Assembly: GCF_023008405.1 (NCBI RefSeq)
Contig: NZ_CP095376.1
Span: forward strand, 2,628,001-2,692,000
Length of the DNA stretch: 64,000 nucleotides
Direction of reading: 5' to 3'
DNA from: Amycolatopsis sp. FBCC-B4732
GTDB lineage: Bacteria; Actinomycetota; Actinomycetes; Mycobacteriales; Pseudonocardiaceae
Shown here: one piece after another, positions 1-8,474 of the stretch
How positions within the stretch are numbered: the stretch's first letter is position 1
Layout: each line of letters begins with the position of its first letter
Notes under the pieces: model-generated
Seen by the model: only the letters and a program-made list of their open reading frames with translations
Told to the model about the DNA's origin: nothing
Database searches by the model: none
Made by a program: the position numbers and the translations under genes

Positions 1-860
1 GCCAGGCCTTGCACGTCGGCGGCCGCGCCGGGGTCGAGGTCGACCATCGTCAGCCGCCCCGGGTACTCCGCGGCCGCCGAGCAGCCGAGGCCCCAGACCG
101 CCGCGGCGGCCAGGTCGGGTTCGGGCCCGGTCGCGTTGCGCGTCACGAGGGCCAGCCGGCCGGGCTCGGCCAGCCGCTGCTGCAGGAGCCGCAACGCGCC
201 GGCGGTCGCCGGGCGGACGGCACCGGACGGCGCTTCGACGACGGTCACCGGCTCGCTCGCCGGAACGGGCGCCACCGGCACCCAGCGCGGGCGGTACAGC
301 ATCGTGTCGGCCGGGCTCGCCGGCTTGGTGACCATCGACTCCACGCGCGCGAGCGGGACGCCGTCCGTGCCGAACACCGTGACGCCGACCGTGCCGGGCC
401 CCTCGGCGGTGACGTGCACCCGTGCCTGCCGGATCCGCGGCCCGTACAGCTCGACGCCGCTCCACAGGAACGGCATCCGCGGTTCGGTGCCCGGGGCCGC
501 GAGCGCCGCCGCCTGCACCGCGGCGTCGAGCAGCACCGGGTGCACCTCGAAGGAGCCGCCCACGCCCGGCGGGAGCTCGATCTCGGCGCACACGTCGTCG
601 CCGGCCCGCCACAACCGGTTCACCGCGCGGAAGGCGGGCCCGTAGGTGTGCCGCTCGTAGGCCGCGGCGACGTCGATCTCGGTCGCTTCCGCCGGTGGCC
701 ACTCGGTTTTCCACGGCTCGGGCCGCGGGCCGGGCGGCCGGAGCCGTCCGGTGGCGTGCCGTCGCCACGGCTGATCCGCGTGCGGGCGGGCGTAGGCGTC
801 GAAGCGCGGCCCGTCGACGACCACCTGCAGGCCGTGGTCTTCCAGCGGCAGCGGCCTGGA
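1..860 (-). pseudogene. Headless type I polyketide synthase fragment (C-terminal half of DH into the KR structural subdomain)
   Basis: The minus strand is open without a stop from base 860 to the left edge and reads as type I PKS. It starts inside a dehydratase domain (segment PWRRHATGRL), continues through the second hotdog repeat with YGPAFRAV and the catalytic-Asp region HPVLLDAAVQ, then the linker YRPRWVPV and the first part of the Rossmann structural subdomain before KR. No KS, AT or first DH half (HxxxGxxxxP) lies upstream. Instead the frame begins directly after the TGA of the neighbouring SDR gene, in the same phase, with no plausible start codon or RBS. The simplest reading is a PKS gene beheaded by a deletion or recombination at about base 860. 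Whether later domains survive cannot be seen, because they lie beyond base 1. The domain calls are secure; the pseudogene status is inferred. Confidence 0.8.
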
Positions 861-1550
861 TCAGTCCTTTGTGGACTCACCGGTGGCCGCGGCGGCGATG
901 TCGAGCGCGGCTTCCGCGGGCATGCGGTCGTCGGCGTCGTCGCCGCGTTCGGGGTGGGTGGCCACTGAGCCGGGATCGACCGCCTCGACGTGGATCCCGG
1001 CGCCGCGCAGCTCGGCGGCGAGGGCCGTGGTCAGGCCTTCTAGGGCGTACTTGGCCAGCGCGTACCCGGGCGCCCGGACGGTTTCGACGTCGGCCCCGAT
1101 CTGGGCGGCGGCACCGCTGGAGACGTTGACGATCCGGGCGGCGGGTGCGGCCTCGAGCATCGGCAGGCAGGCCTGGACGAGCGCCAAGGGGCCGAGGACG
1201 ACGACGTCGTAGGAGGCGCGGGCCGCGGCGATGTCCGCGTCGAGCAGGGACAGCACGGTGAAGTCGGGCATGTTCGCGGCGTTGTTGACCAGCGCGTCGA
1301 GGCGGCCGGCCGTGGCGCGCAGGTGCTCGGCGCACGCCGCGACGTCGGCCGGGTCGGTGATGTCGAGCCGCACGGCTTCGGCGGAGAGCCCTTCGGCGAC
1401 GAGTTCGGCGGCCCGTTCGCGGGTCTGTTCGAGGTTCCGCCCGGCGAGGACGGCGTGGTAGCCGCGAGTGGCGAGCTCACGGGCGACGGCGAAGCCGAGG
1501 CCGTGCGCCCGGCTCGCGCCGGTGACGAGGGCGACCGGTGATTCGTTCAT
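861..1550 (-). CDS. SDR-family NAD(P)-dependent oxidoreductase
   Basis: A 229-residue classical short-chain dehydrogenase. The nucleotide-binding loop TGASRAHGLG lies at about residues 10-19, NNAAN in the middle, catalytic Ser in NVSSGA and YALAK as the YxxxK pair. It should act as a soluble NAD(P)H-dependent carbonyl or alcohol oxidoreductase on an unknown substrate. It is transcribed divergently from a MarR gene across a 17-bp palindrome, which suggests repression by that MarR. The C-terminus stops soon after ALDIAAAATG, somewhat short of the usual glycine/phenylalanine-rich SDR tail, and the next base starts a PKS fragment. The 3' end may therefore have been trimmed by the same rearrangement. 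ATG start next to the operator; no competing start. Confidence 0.88.
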   Translation of the reverse strand: MNESPVALVTGASRAHGLGFAVARELATRGYHAVLAGRNLEQTRERAAELVAEGLSAEAVRLDITDPADVAACAEHLRATAGRLDALVNNAANMPDFTVLSLLDADIAAARASYDVVVLGPLALVQACLPMLEAAPAARIVNVSSGAAAQIGADVETVRAPGYALAKYALEGLTTALAAELRGAGIHVEAVDPGSVATHPERGDDADDRMPAEAALDIAAAATGESTKD

Positions 1551-1559
1551 GGCACCTAC

Positions 1560-1576
1560 TGTAGGGAAATCCTACA
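1560..1576. promoter_or_regulatory. Palindromic operator between SDR and MarR genes
   Basis: TGTAGG-GAAAT-CCTACA is a perfect 6-bp inverted repeat with a 5-nt centre in the short gap between the two divergent starts. Length and AT-rich flanks fit a MarR-type operator. Binding by the adjacent MarR is inferred. Confidence 0.65.
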
Positions 1577-1614
1577 ATTGTGCCAACCCGCTTTCTTGGC
1601 CTAGGATCGGCGCC

Positions 1615-2055
1615 ATGTCCGATCGCCCTCGTGCCCTGCTGCGCTGGCCCACGTACCTGATGGGCCGCCTCCACCGCGGCGGCGTCGCGCGGATCGACGA
1701 GGAGCTGGCGGCGATCGGCACGTCGTTGCGCGACTTCTACGTCCTGGTCTGCGTCGGCGAGTACGGCCCGCTGTCCCAGCAGTCCGTCGCCGACCGCCTC
1801 GGCCTCGACCGCAGCGACCTGGTCAAGGTGCTCGACCGCCTGGAAGCGGCGGGCTGGGTGCTCCGCGAGCGCGACACCGAGGACCGCCGGCGGCACGTGC
1901 TGACGCTGACGGAGGACGGGCGCGTGATGGTGGCGAAGACGGAGGAGGTCTCGGCCGCGGTGACGGGCGAGCTGCTCGCGCGGCTGACCCCGCGCGAGCA
2001 GGACACCCTGCATCGGTTGCTGCTGAAGGCTTCCGGCGATCAGGCCGGCCGGTAG
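1615..2055 (+). CDS. MarR-family transcriptional regulator
   Basis: A 146-residue winged-helix regulator. The core QQSVADRLGLDRSDLVKVLDRLEAAGWV is the recognition helix region, followed by the wing RERDTEDRRRHVLTLT, typical of MarR dimers. The ATG at 1615 is chosen because it starts the conserved N-terminal helix; longer versions would read through the operator and into the divergent gene. It probably represses itself and the divergent SDR gene, with a phenolic or other small ligand relieving repression. The 3' end overlaps the convergent SDR gene by 16 bp. Confidence 0.9.
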   Translation: MSDRPRALLRWPTYLMGRLHRGGVARIDEELAAIGTSLRDFYVLVCVGEYGPLSQQSVADRLGLDRSDLVKVLDRLEAAGWVLRERDTEDRRRHVLTLTEDGRVMVAKTEEVSAAVTGELLARLTPREQDTLHRLLLKASGDQAGR

Positions 2056-2819
2056 CGGGTGGCGAGTGCGGGGCTCTGCCCGCCGAACGCGGCCAGTTCC
2101 GCGCCGAAGACCGACTCCAGCAGCCCCGCGTCTTCCACGCCTGGCGCGCACACGACCTCGCCCAGTTCCAGCCCGCGCAGCGCAGCCGAAACGACGTCGG
2201 CCGCGCTCATCCGCGGGACCGCGCTGAGGTCCAGACCTTGCCGCGAGTGGAACTCGGTCGCGACCACCCCCGGGCACACGACCTGCACCCGGACGCCGGT
2301 CTCCGCCAGTTCGGCGCTGAGCGTCTGGGACATGGTGACCAGGTGGGCCAGCGTTCCCGCGTAGACGGTCCGCCGCGGCAGCTGCGCCTGCGGGGCGGGC
2401 CCGCTGAAGGCGATCATCCCGGCCACGTTGACGATCGCGCCGCGACCGCGTTCGACCATGCCGGCGACCGCCGCGCGGGCGAGCAGCGTCGGTGCGAGGA
2501 CCTTGACCTTGACCAGTTCGCGGGCCTTCGCCGCGGGCAGGTCGGCCAGCGGCATGTAGTGCGCGACGCCGGCGTTGCTGACCAGCAGGTCGAGCGGCTC
2601 GACGGCGGCGATCTCCGCGACTTCGTCGATGCCGTCGTCGGTGGACAGGTCGGCCGCCACCGTGCGGATCCCGACCTCGGGGTGGGCGGCGGCGAACTCG
2701 TCGAGCCGTTCCTGGCGCCGCCCGACGAGCACCAGGTCGTGGCCGTCGGCGGCCAGGCGCTCGGCGAACGCCCGGCCGATGCCCGACGTCGCGCCGGTGA
2801 CGAGGGCGAGCTTGCTCAT
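2040..2819 (-). CDS. SDR-family oxidoreductase (second, XRE-coupled)
   Basis: A 259-residue short-chain dehydrogenase. TGATSGIG at residues 8-15 binds the cofactor and SNAG replaces NNAG. The usual catalytic Ser position reads NVAGMIAFSG, and the Tyr lies in TVYAGTLAHL, where the +4 Lys of YxxxK is replaced by His. The missing canonical Ser and Lys make catalytic competence uncertain. ATG at 2819 overlaps the TGA of the upstream XRE regulator as ATGA, so the two are translationally coupled. The cofactor loop and C-terminal PG region are intact, so a dehydrogenase-like fold is secure but activity is not. Confidence 0.85.
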   Translation of the reverse strand: MSKLALVTGATSGIGRAFAERLAADGHDLVLVGRRQERLDEFAAAHPEVGIRTVAADLSTDDGIDEVAEIAAVEPLDLLVSNAGVAHYMPLADLPAAKARELVKVKVLAPTLLARAAVAGMVERGRGAIVNVAGMIAFSGPAPQAQLPRRTVYAGTLAHLVTMSQTLSAELAETGVRVQVVCPGVVATEFHSRQGLDLSAVPRMSAADVVSAALRGLELGEVVCAPGVEDAGLLESVFGAELAAFGGQSPALATRYRPA

Positions 2820-3667
2820 GGTCGAACGTCCTTCCGGAGAGGTGGGGCCGGCGCGAGCGCGGCGGAACCGAGGAGGGCCAGCTTGTCCGCGGCGTCGGTG
2901 CCGGGATCGGGGTGGTAGACCGCGAGCACGAGCCCGGGTGCGTCGCTCAGCAGCAGCTTTTCCCGGTTCAGCACCAGTTCCCCGACCTGCGGGTGGGCGA
3001 AGCGCACGGTCGCGCCGCGCCGGTTCGCCACGTCGTGGCGGGCCCACAGCTCGCGGAACCGCTTGCTGGCCAGGGAAAGCTCGCCGACGAGCTCGATGAA
3101 CCGCGGGTCGTCGGTCTCGGTCCCGACCGCCTGGCGGAACCCCGCCACGAGCCCTTGGGTGGCGAGGTGCCAGTCGGGGAAGAGGGCCTGCTCGGCCGGG
3201 TCGAGGAAGACGTCCCGCAGCCGGTTCGCGCCGGCGACGAGCCGCGGTGAGATCGCCTCGGCGAGCGGGTTGGCCGCCAGCACGTCGAGGTAGCGGCCCT
3301 CGACGAACGCGGGCAGCCCGACCGCCGCGAGGAACTTGAGCGTGCCGGGCGGGACCGTCTCCTTCCGGCGCCGCCGTTTCCGGGGCCGGTGCTCGGTGAG
3401 GCCGATCAGGTACGCCGTGGTGTCGTCGTCGAGCTGCAGCACGCGGGCGATCGCTTCGAGGACCTGCCGCGACGGGTTGCGGTCGCGGCCCTGCTCCAGG
3501 CGCAGGTAGTAGTCGGCGCTGATGCCGGCCAGCTGCGCGACCTCTTCCCGGCGCAGCCCCGGCACCCGCCGCACGCCGCCGGCCGGGACGCCGGCCTGCT
3601 CGGGTGTCAGCAGCTCCCGGCGGGCGCGGAGGTGATCGCCCAGCAGGTTCGGTTCGTCGGTCACCAC
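2816..3667 (-). CDS. XRE-family regulator with MmyB-like ligand domain
   Basis: A 283-residue protein. An N-terminal helix-turn-helix (RVPGLRREEVAQLAGIS, then YYLRLEQGRDRNPS) spans about residues 34-72. It is followed by the MmyB-like ligand-binding domain with FLDPAEQALFPDW and, near the end, HPQVGELVLNREKL and AVYHPDPG. Family members in actinomycetes usually sit next to and regulate a single SDR or oxidoreductase gene, as here, where the stop overlaps the SDR start by 4 bp. The start is one of two tandem GTG codons at 3667/3664. Confidence 0.9.
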   Translation of the reverse strand: MVTDEPNLLGDHLRARRELLTPEQAGVPAGGVRRVPGLRREEVAQLAGISADYYLRLEQGRDRNPSRQVLEAIARVLQLDDDTTAYLIGLTEHRPRKRRRRKETVPPGTLKFLAAVGLPAFVEGRYLDVLAANPLAEAISPRLVAGANRLRDVFLDPAEQALFPDWHLATQGLVAGFRQAVGTETDDPRFIELVGELSLASKRFRELWARHDVANRRGATVRFAHPQVGELVLNREKLLLSDAPGLVLAVYHPDPGTDAADKLALLGSAALAPAPPLRKDVRP

Positions 3668-3745
3668 TTCACGGTAAGCCGCGGGCGGCGCCGGTGCCTG
3701 GTCCTGTCACCCCCAGGGACGTCGGTCCGGTGTGGACGCCACGCC

Positions 3746-4654
3746 TCAGCCGACCGGGAACTTGACCCCGGTGAGCTCTTCCGACACCGTCCACAAGCGC
3801 CGCTGCACCGCGACGTCGTAGGACTGCGGGCTCGAAGCGACCACCTGCGGGCGCCCGCGGTAGCCGCCGAGGCCGTCGGGGCCGTAGTACTGGCCGCCGA
3901 GCGCGGCGGGGTCGGTCGCGGCGCGCAGGATCGGCAGCGCGCCCCGCTCCGAGCTCTGGGTGAACAGCGGCGCGACGGCCGGGAAGAGCGCGCGGGCGAT
4001 GGCGGGGGAGTTGCGCATCAGCTCGGTGCGCGCGACCCCGGGGTGCGCGGCGACGGCGGCGGTGGTGCCCCGCGGCGCGAGGCGGCGCTGCAGTTCGTAG
4101 CTGAACATGAGGTTGGCGAGCTTGGCTTGGCCGTAGGCGGCGACGCGGTCGTAGGAGTTCTCCCACTGAAGGTCGTCGAAGTGGATCGAGGCGCGGATGC
4201 GGTGGGCGATGCTGGCGACGGTCACGACGCGGGAGCCTTCGACCGGCAGCAGCAAGTCCAGCAGCAGGCCGGTGAACGCGAAGTGCCCGAGGTGGTTGGT
4301 GCCGAACTGCAGCTCGAAACCCTCGCGGGTGGTCTGCCGCGGCGGGTACATGACGCCGGCGTTGTTGATCAGCAGGTCGATCTTCGGCAGCGTCCCGCGC
4401 AGTTCGGCCGCGGCGGCGCGGACGGAGTCGAGCGACGCGAGGTCCAGCTCCTGCACGGTGACGTCGGCGTCCGCCCCCAGCTTGGCGGCGGCTTTCTTGC
4501 CCTTCTCGACGTCGCGCACGGCCAGGACCAGCGTCGCTCCCCGCTCGGCCAGCACCTTGGCGGTGTCGAAGCCGAGCCCGGTGTTCGCGCCGGTGATCAC
4601 GGCGACGCGGCCCTGCTGGCCGGGAACGTCGCGGTCGGTCCAGTTCTTGCTCAT
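3746..4654 (-). CDS. SDR-family oxidoreductase, retinol-dehydrogenase-like
   Basis: A 302-residue SDR of the 'oxidoreductase / retinol dehydrogenase-like' group. TGANTGLG is at about residues 21-28, followed by LINNAGVM, Ser in VASIAHRI and YGQAK as catalytic Tyr/Lys, with a long C-terminal substrate lobe. ATG at 4654 has a strong upstream GGAGGGA. It is divergent from a TetR gene, with three CGGTCTG repeats in the shared promoter region. The substrate is unknown; the group usually takes lipophilic ketones or aldehydes. Confidence 0.9.
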   Translation of the reverse strand: MSKNWTDRDVPGQQGRVAVITGANTGLGFDTAKVLAERGATLVLAVRDVEKGKKAAAKLGADADVTVQELDLASLDSVRAAAAELRGTLPKIDLLINNAGVMYPPRQTTREGFELQFGTNHLGHFAFTGLLLDLLLPVEGSRVVTVASIAHRIRASIHFDDLQWENSYDRVAAYGQAKLANLMFSYELQRRLAPRGTTAAVAAHPGVARTELMRNSPAIARALFPAVAPLFTQSSERGALPILRAATDPAALGGQYYGPDGLGGYRGRPQVVASSPQSYDVAVQRRLWTVSEELTGVKFPVG

Positions 4655-4693
4655 GGCTGGGGGTCCCTCCGGGTGGCGGCCCTTGCGGACCGG

Positions 4694-4755
4694 CGGTCTG
4701 TTACACCTCCGACGCTAAGGAACCATCGGTCTGATGTCAAGAGACAACCGGTCTG
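4694..4755. promoter_or_regulatory. Triple CGGTCTG repeat, candidate TetR operator region
   Basis: CGGTCTG occurs at 4694-4700, 4727-4733 and 4749-4755, all on the same strand within the 133-bp gap between the SDR and TetR starts. The last copy is part of AGAC-AACCG-GTCT, a short inverted repeat. The AT content rises here (TGTCAAGAGACAA), as expected for overlapping divergent promoters. The direct repeats are visible; the operator role is inferred. Confidence 0.5.
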
Positions 4756-4787
4756 TAAATTTTCGCGGCGGGCGTTAGGCTGGTCGT

Positions 4788-5456
4788 ATGACGTTCCAGC
4801 GGGCGCGCAGCGCGGAGCAGCGAGAGGAGCGGCGGCGCACGATCCTCGACACGGCGCTGGCCATGCTCGACGAGATGCCGGTGGCCGACGTGAGCCTCAA
4901 CGAGCTCAGCCGCCGGGTCGGCCTGGCGAAGTCGAACGTGCTGCGATACTTCGAATCCCGCGAAGCGATCCTGCTCGAACTCCTCGACGGCGCCCTGCGG
5001 GACTGGCTGACGGAGGTGTCGGCGGAGCTGGCGGCGGGCGTGGACCGCGACCGCCCGGCGTCCGCGCGGGGCGACGCGTTCGCGGCGGTGGTCGCGCAGT
5101 CCCTGGCTCGCCGGACGGTCCTGTGTGACCTGATCGGCGCGCAGGCGGGGGTGCTGGAGCACAACGTGTCGGTCGATGTCGTGGTGCGCTTCAAGCAGTC
5201 GGCGCTGGCGGGGTTGGAGACGTTGGCCGAGCTGCTGCGGGGGTACGTCCCGGAGGTGGGCGCGGAGGCGTCTTCGGTGTGCCTGATGGCGATGATTCTG
5301 ACTGGTGGGTTGTGGACGCACTGCCGGCCTTCGCCGAGCGCTTTGGCGGCGTACGAGGTGGACCCGGCGCTGGCGGGGTTGCACTTGGAGCTGGCACCGG
5401 CTTTGCAGCAGGGGCTGGCGATGCTGATCGCGGGAGCCATGTCCCGCAACGGCTGA
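4788..5456 (+). CDS. TetR-family transcriptional regulator
   Basis: A 222-residue TetR/AcrR repressor. The N-terminal HTH includes VSLNELSRRVGLAKSNVLRYFESREAILLELL (residues about 27-58), and the C-terminal ligand domain is of the usual length. It is divergent from the SDR gene, whose promoter it probably controls together with its own. ATG at 4788 begins MTFQRARSAEQREERR, a normal TetR N-terminus. Confidence 0.9.
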   Translation: MTFQRARSAEQREERRRTILDTALAMLDEMPVADVSLNELSRRVGLAKSNVLRYFESREAILLELLDGALRDWLTEVSAELAAGVDRDRPASARGDAFAAVVAQSLARRTVLCDLIGAQAGVLEHNVSVDVVVRFKQSALAGLETLAELLRGYVPEVGAEASSVCLMAMILTGGLWTHCRPSPSALAAYEVDPALAGLHLELAPALQQGLAMLIAGAMSRNG

Positions 5457-5473
5457 GCCGGGTCGAGGCGGGA

Positions 5474-6307
5474 TCAGGTCTTGATGGTTTGAACCGAGCC
5501 GTTGATCACGACGCTCGGATTGGATCTCCCGTCAGGAGCACGCGAGGTCAGGAAATTCTGGACAAGCCTGGCGGTCGGTGTGACGTGGGGCATCAGGAGC
5601 ACGGCGATGAGGAACCAGGCGGCGGCCTGCATCAGGTCGCCGATGGGGCCGAACAGGGGAAGCCCGAAGATCGGGGGAACCGTGAAGAACAAGATCAGCA
5701 GCTTGGTGAATGGGGCCACGTGTTCGCGGTCGTCGCGCACCCGTGCGACCTCCCGTGAGTGGAAGCCGACGTCCCCTTCGTCGTTGTGCGCCACCACCGT
5801 CCAGTTGCGGGCTTCCTGCCCCGTGGCCAGCAGCCTGACGGTGATCGACGCCCCCTTCTCGATGTGGCCGATCCGGAACACGGCTTCCTGATCCGACTCT
5901 TCTTCGGCGGTGTCGCGGGACACCTTCATTTCACGTTGAGGCCGAGGTCGGCAGGCTGCTTCGACGATGACGGCGCCTTCCGGGACCGCGAACCTGATCA
6001 GCTCGTTCTTCACGACCCGGTTGCCGGTGTTCGAGATGGTGCAGTCGATCACGGCCAGGTCTTGCACCGGTCTGCCCTTGTAGGTGATACCGAGGTGCTG
6101 CGCGATTTCATCTTCTGCTCGCGCCAGGCCGATTTCAGTCCTCGCGTCCCAAGACAATTGCTTGTGCGGATCGTTGCGACGCTTGATGCGGTCGGTCACG
6201 AGGGTGACCACGCCGCCGACGACCACGCTGATCGCCGCAAGGGCGATCTTGAACGCGACGCCGTTCGTGTCGATGCCGGCCGAGTCCGCCGCGAGGGTCG
6301 TCAACAT
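5474..6307 (-). CDS. Membrane-anchored protein of unknown function
   Basis: A 277-residue protein not recognised by family. From the ATG at 6307 (AGGAG ten bases upstream) it has one transmembrane helix at about residues 20-40, then a soluble region of about 160 residues rich in Val/Ile/Thr with alternating hydrophobic pattern (VIDCTISNTGNRVVKNELI; ASITVRLLATG) that looks like a beta-sandwich. Two more hydrophobic segments follow at about 205-245 (LLILFFTVPPIFGLPLFG; AAWFLIAVLLMP). Base composition is less GC-rich than its neighbours, which suggests recent acquisition. It lies alone between a TetR gene and the ABC operon. A GTG at 6331 would add eight residues but lacks a well-placed RBS. Confidence 0.7.
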   Translation of the reverse strand: MLTTLAADSAGIDTNGVAFKIALAAISVVVGGVVTLVTDRIKRRNDPHKQLSWDARTEIGLARAEDEIAQHLGITYKGRPVQDLAVIDCTISNTGNRVVKNELIRFAVPEGAVIVEAACRPRPQREMKVSRDTAEEESDQEAVFRIGHIEKGASITVRLLATGQEARNWTVVAHNDEGDVGFHSREVARVRDDREHVAPFTKLLILFFTVPPIFGLPLFGPIGDLMQAAAWFLIAVLLMPHVTPTARLVQNFLTSRAPDGRSNPSVVINGSVQTIKT

Positions 6308-6403
6308 GATCGGGCAGGCTCCTGTTCGCACCGATGGTGAGCTTGTTCATCACTAGTCGGTGCCCGATCACGTTCTGTTACGGGGATCCGCGGTCATCGA
6401 CTT

Positions 6404-7099
6404 TCAGGTCGTCGACCGCCGCAGTACCAGCCAAGCCGTGCCGCCCAAGGCCAACGCGAGCACCAACGGGTAAGCCGCGAACAGCGTCAGCGATGGCTGG
6501 TCGCCCAGGAAACTCCCGATCGGGCGCCACCAGTTCTGCGTGGTCGCCAGCGCACCCGCCGCCGCGAGGAGGGCCACGCTGGAGAACACCGCCAGGTAGA
6601 TCCCCGACTGCCGCCAGCGCTGGAACACCACCCCCGCCAGTACGCAGACCGCCGACGTCGCCACGATCGGTCCGGTGAACGCCAGCCACTGCGTGAGCGG
6701 GCCGTCCTGGCGCAGCGCGCCGAGCCCGTAGATCCGGGCCTGTCGCCCCCAGCCGCCGGTCAGCCGCTCCACGGCGGCGAAGCCCACCAGCAGCAAGCCG
6801 AAGAACAGTGCCTGCCCCACGACCACGAGCGCCGTCGCCGCGGCGAAGCGGCGGCGGGTCGCGCCCAAACCCAGCGTGAACGGGAAGACCTGAGTCATCG
6901 TCTGCAGGTGCGCCGTCGCGGCCACGCCCAGCAGCATCGGCAGCAGGTACACCTCGTGGTCGCCGACGGCCGTCTGCCCGTTGGAGACGTCGATGCCCCA
7001 GCCCAGCAAGGGGAGCGCGGCCACCGCGGCCAGCGGGTACGCGAGCAGCGCCGGCCAGTTGACCAGCTGGATCCGGGCGACGTCGAGCACGCGGGTCAT
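6404..7099 (-). CDS. ABC transporter permease (GntR-regulated)
   Basis: A 231-residue integral membrane protein with about six hydrophobic helices (for example LLAYPLAAVAALPLLGW near the N-terminus and LFFGLLLVGFAAVERL in the middle). Its ATG overlaps the TGA of the ABC ATPase gene as ATGA, so it is the membrane partner of that ATPase. The gene order GntR, ATPase, permease is the YtrA-type arrangement known from Gram-positive envelope-stress and antibiotic-response transporters. The transported substrate is unknown. Confidence 0.85.
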   Translation of the reverse strand: MTRVLDVARIQLVNWPALLAYPLAAVAALPLLGWGIDVSNGQTAVGDHEVYLLPMLLGVAATAHLQTMTQVFPFTLGLGATRRRFAAATALVVVGQALFFGLLLVGFAAVERLTGGWGRQARIYGLGALRQDGPLTQWLAFTGPIVATSAVCVLAGVVFQRWRQSGIYLAVFSSVALLAAAGALATTQNWWRPIGSFLGDQPSLTLFAAYPLVLALALGGTAWLVLRRSTT

Positions 7100-7977
7100 C
7101 GGGTTTCCTTCCCGGCCGCGACCAGCGCGCCGTGGTGCTGGGTGGTGCGGACGACCAGTTGCTGCAGCGAAACCGGCTCGAAGTCCAGTCCGGGGTGGGC
7201 CCGGTCCGGGGCGCCGGTGAGGGTGACGCGCAGCGCGCCGCCGATCCGTTCGCGGTGCAGTTCTTCGTACCCGGCCGCGAAACGCTCGACGGCGTCGGCC
7301 GGCCCGGTGACCGCGACGGCCTCGCCGCGCAACGACTCCGCGTCCGCGTCGATGAGCACCCGGCCCCCATCGAGGAGGACGACGTGCTCGATCAGGTCGC
7401 TGACCTCGTCGATCAGGTGCGTGGAGAGCACGATCGTGCGCGGGTGCGCGGCGTAGTCGGCGAGCAAGCGGTCGTAGAACAGCTGGCGCGCGACGGCGTC
7501 GAGGCCGAGGTAGGGCTCGTCGAACAGCGTCAGCGGCGCCCGCGACGCCAGCCCGATGATGACCCCGACCGCCGACAGCTGCCCGCGCGAGAGCTTGCCG
7601 AGCAGCTGCCCGGACGGGACGGCGAAGTCCGCCAGCAGCTCGGCGGCGAAGGCGGCGTCCCAGCTCGGGTAGAGCAGTTCGGCGGCCCGCAGGGCGTGGC
7701 GCACCCGGAACTTCTCCGGGTAGTGCTGGCTTTCCTTGATGAAGCATGTTCGCGCGAGCACGTCGGCGTTCTCGTACGGGTGCTGCCCGAAGACCTCGAC
7801 CGTGCCGCCGGTTTCGAAGCTCTGCCCGGTGAGGATCCGCATCAGCGTGGTCTTGCCGGCGCCGTTGCGGCCGAGCAGGCCGTGGATCGTGTTCCCGGCG
7901 AGCGTCACGCTGACCCCGTCGAGCGCGGCGAGGGCGCCGTAGCGCTTGGTCACCCCGGTCGTGCGCACCACGTTCAT
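7096..7977 (-). CDS. ABC transporter ATP-binding protein
   Basis: A 293-residue ATPase. Walker A is GRNGAGKTT (about residues 37-45), the signature is the variant LSRGQLSAVGV, Walker B is LTLFDEPYLGLD and the H-loop is STHLIDE. The C-terminal ~80 residues form an accessory domain common in exporters of this type. Both ends overlap neighbouring genes by 4 bp (GntR upstream, permease downstream), so the three proteins are translationally coupled. Confidence 0.93.
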   Translation of the reverse strand: MNVVRTTGVTKRYGALAALDGVSVTLAGNTIHGLLGRNGAGKTTLMRILTGQSFETGGTVEVFGQHPYENADVLARTCFIKESQHYPEKFRVRHALRAAELLYPSWDAAFAAELLADFAVPSGQLLGKLSRGQLSAVGVIIGLASRAPLTLFDEPYLGLDAVARQLFYDRLLADYAAHPRTIVLSTHLIDEVSDLIEHVVLLDGGRVLIDADAESLRGEAVAVTGPADAVERFAAGYEELHRERIGGALRVTLTGAPDRAHPGLDFEPVSLQQLVVRTTQHHGALVAAGKETR

Positions 7978-8345
7978 CGCTCCGGCTCCCAGACGTCGAT
8001 CAGCTTCTTGATCTCCTCGGCGTCCATGCCGAGCTTGCCCGCCTCCGCCATCAGCGGGGTGACGAACTGCCGCGTGAAGTCCCGGCGCCGCCGTTCGAGC
8101 AGCTGCGCGCGGGCATCGGTGGCGACGAACATGCCGATGCCTCGTCTCTTGTAGAGGATCCCGTCGGCGACGAGCTGGTTGATGCCCTTCGCCGCGGTCG
8201 CCGGGTTGATCCGGTGGAAGGCCGCGAGCTCGTTGGTGGACGGCACCTGCGCGTCCGCGGCCAGGCTCCCGTCGACGACCGAGTTCTCGATCTGCTCGGC
8301 GACCTGCAGGAACAGCGGCCGCCCGTCGTCCTTCACGCCGACCAC
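7974..8345 (-). CDS. GntR-family regulator, YtrA type
   Basis: A 123-residue short GntR regulator: a wHTH (QVPSTNELAAFHRINPATAAKGINQL) with only a short C-terminal helix, diagnostic of the YtrA subfamily that controls ABC operons. It is first in the operon, and its stop overlaps the ATPase start (ATGA). The GTG start at 8345 gives the usual beginning VKDDGRPLFLQVAEQIE. It probably represses its own operon through the inverted repeat just upstream. Confidence 0.9.
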   Translation of the reverse strand: MVGVKDDGRPLFLQVAEQIENSVVDGSLAADAQVPSTNELAAFHRINPATAAKGINQLVADGILYKRRGIGMFVATDARAQLLERRRRDFTRQFVTPLMAEAGKLGMDAEEIKKLIDVWEPER

Positions 8346-8364
8346 CGCGCACGGCGGTTCGTCG

Positions 8365-8386
8365 GTTCATTACTCATGTAACTAAC
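8365..8386. promoter_or_regulatory. Imperfect inverted repeat upstream of the GntR-ABC operon
   Basis: GTTCATTAC-TCAT-GTAACTAAC: 9-nt arms matching at seven positions with a perfect TTAC/GTAA core, placed 20-40 bases upstream of the GntR start. YtrA-type regulators bind such AT-rich dyads. The assignment is inferred from position. Confidence 0.5.
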
Positions 8387-8474
8387 CATGGAGGCTCGGC
8401 TGCCGCCCTGTCAAGCCCGGCCGTGTCAGCGCGGTGTCCGGGTGGTGTCAGGCGGGCCGCCGAAAGTAGCCGTC

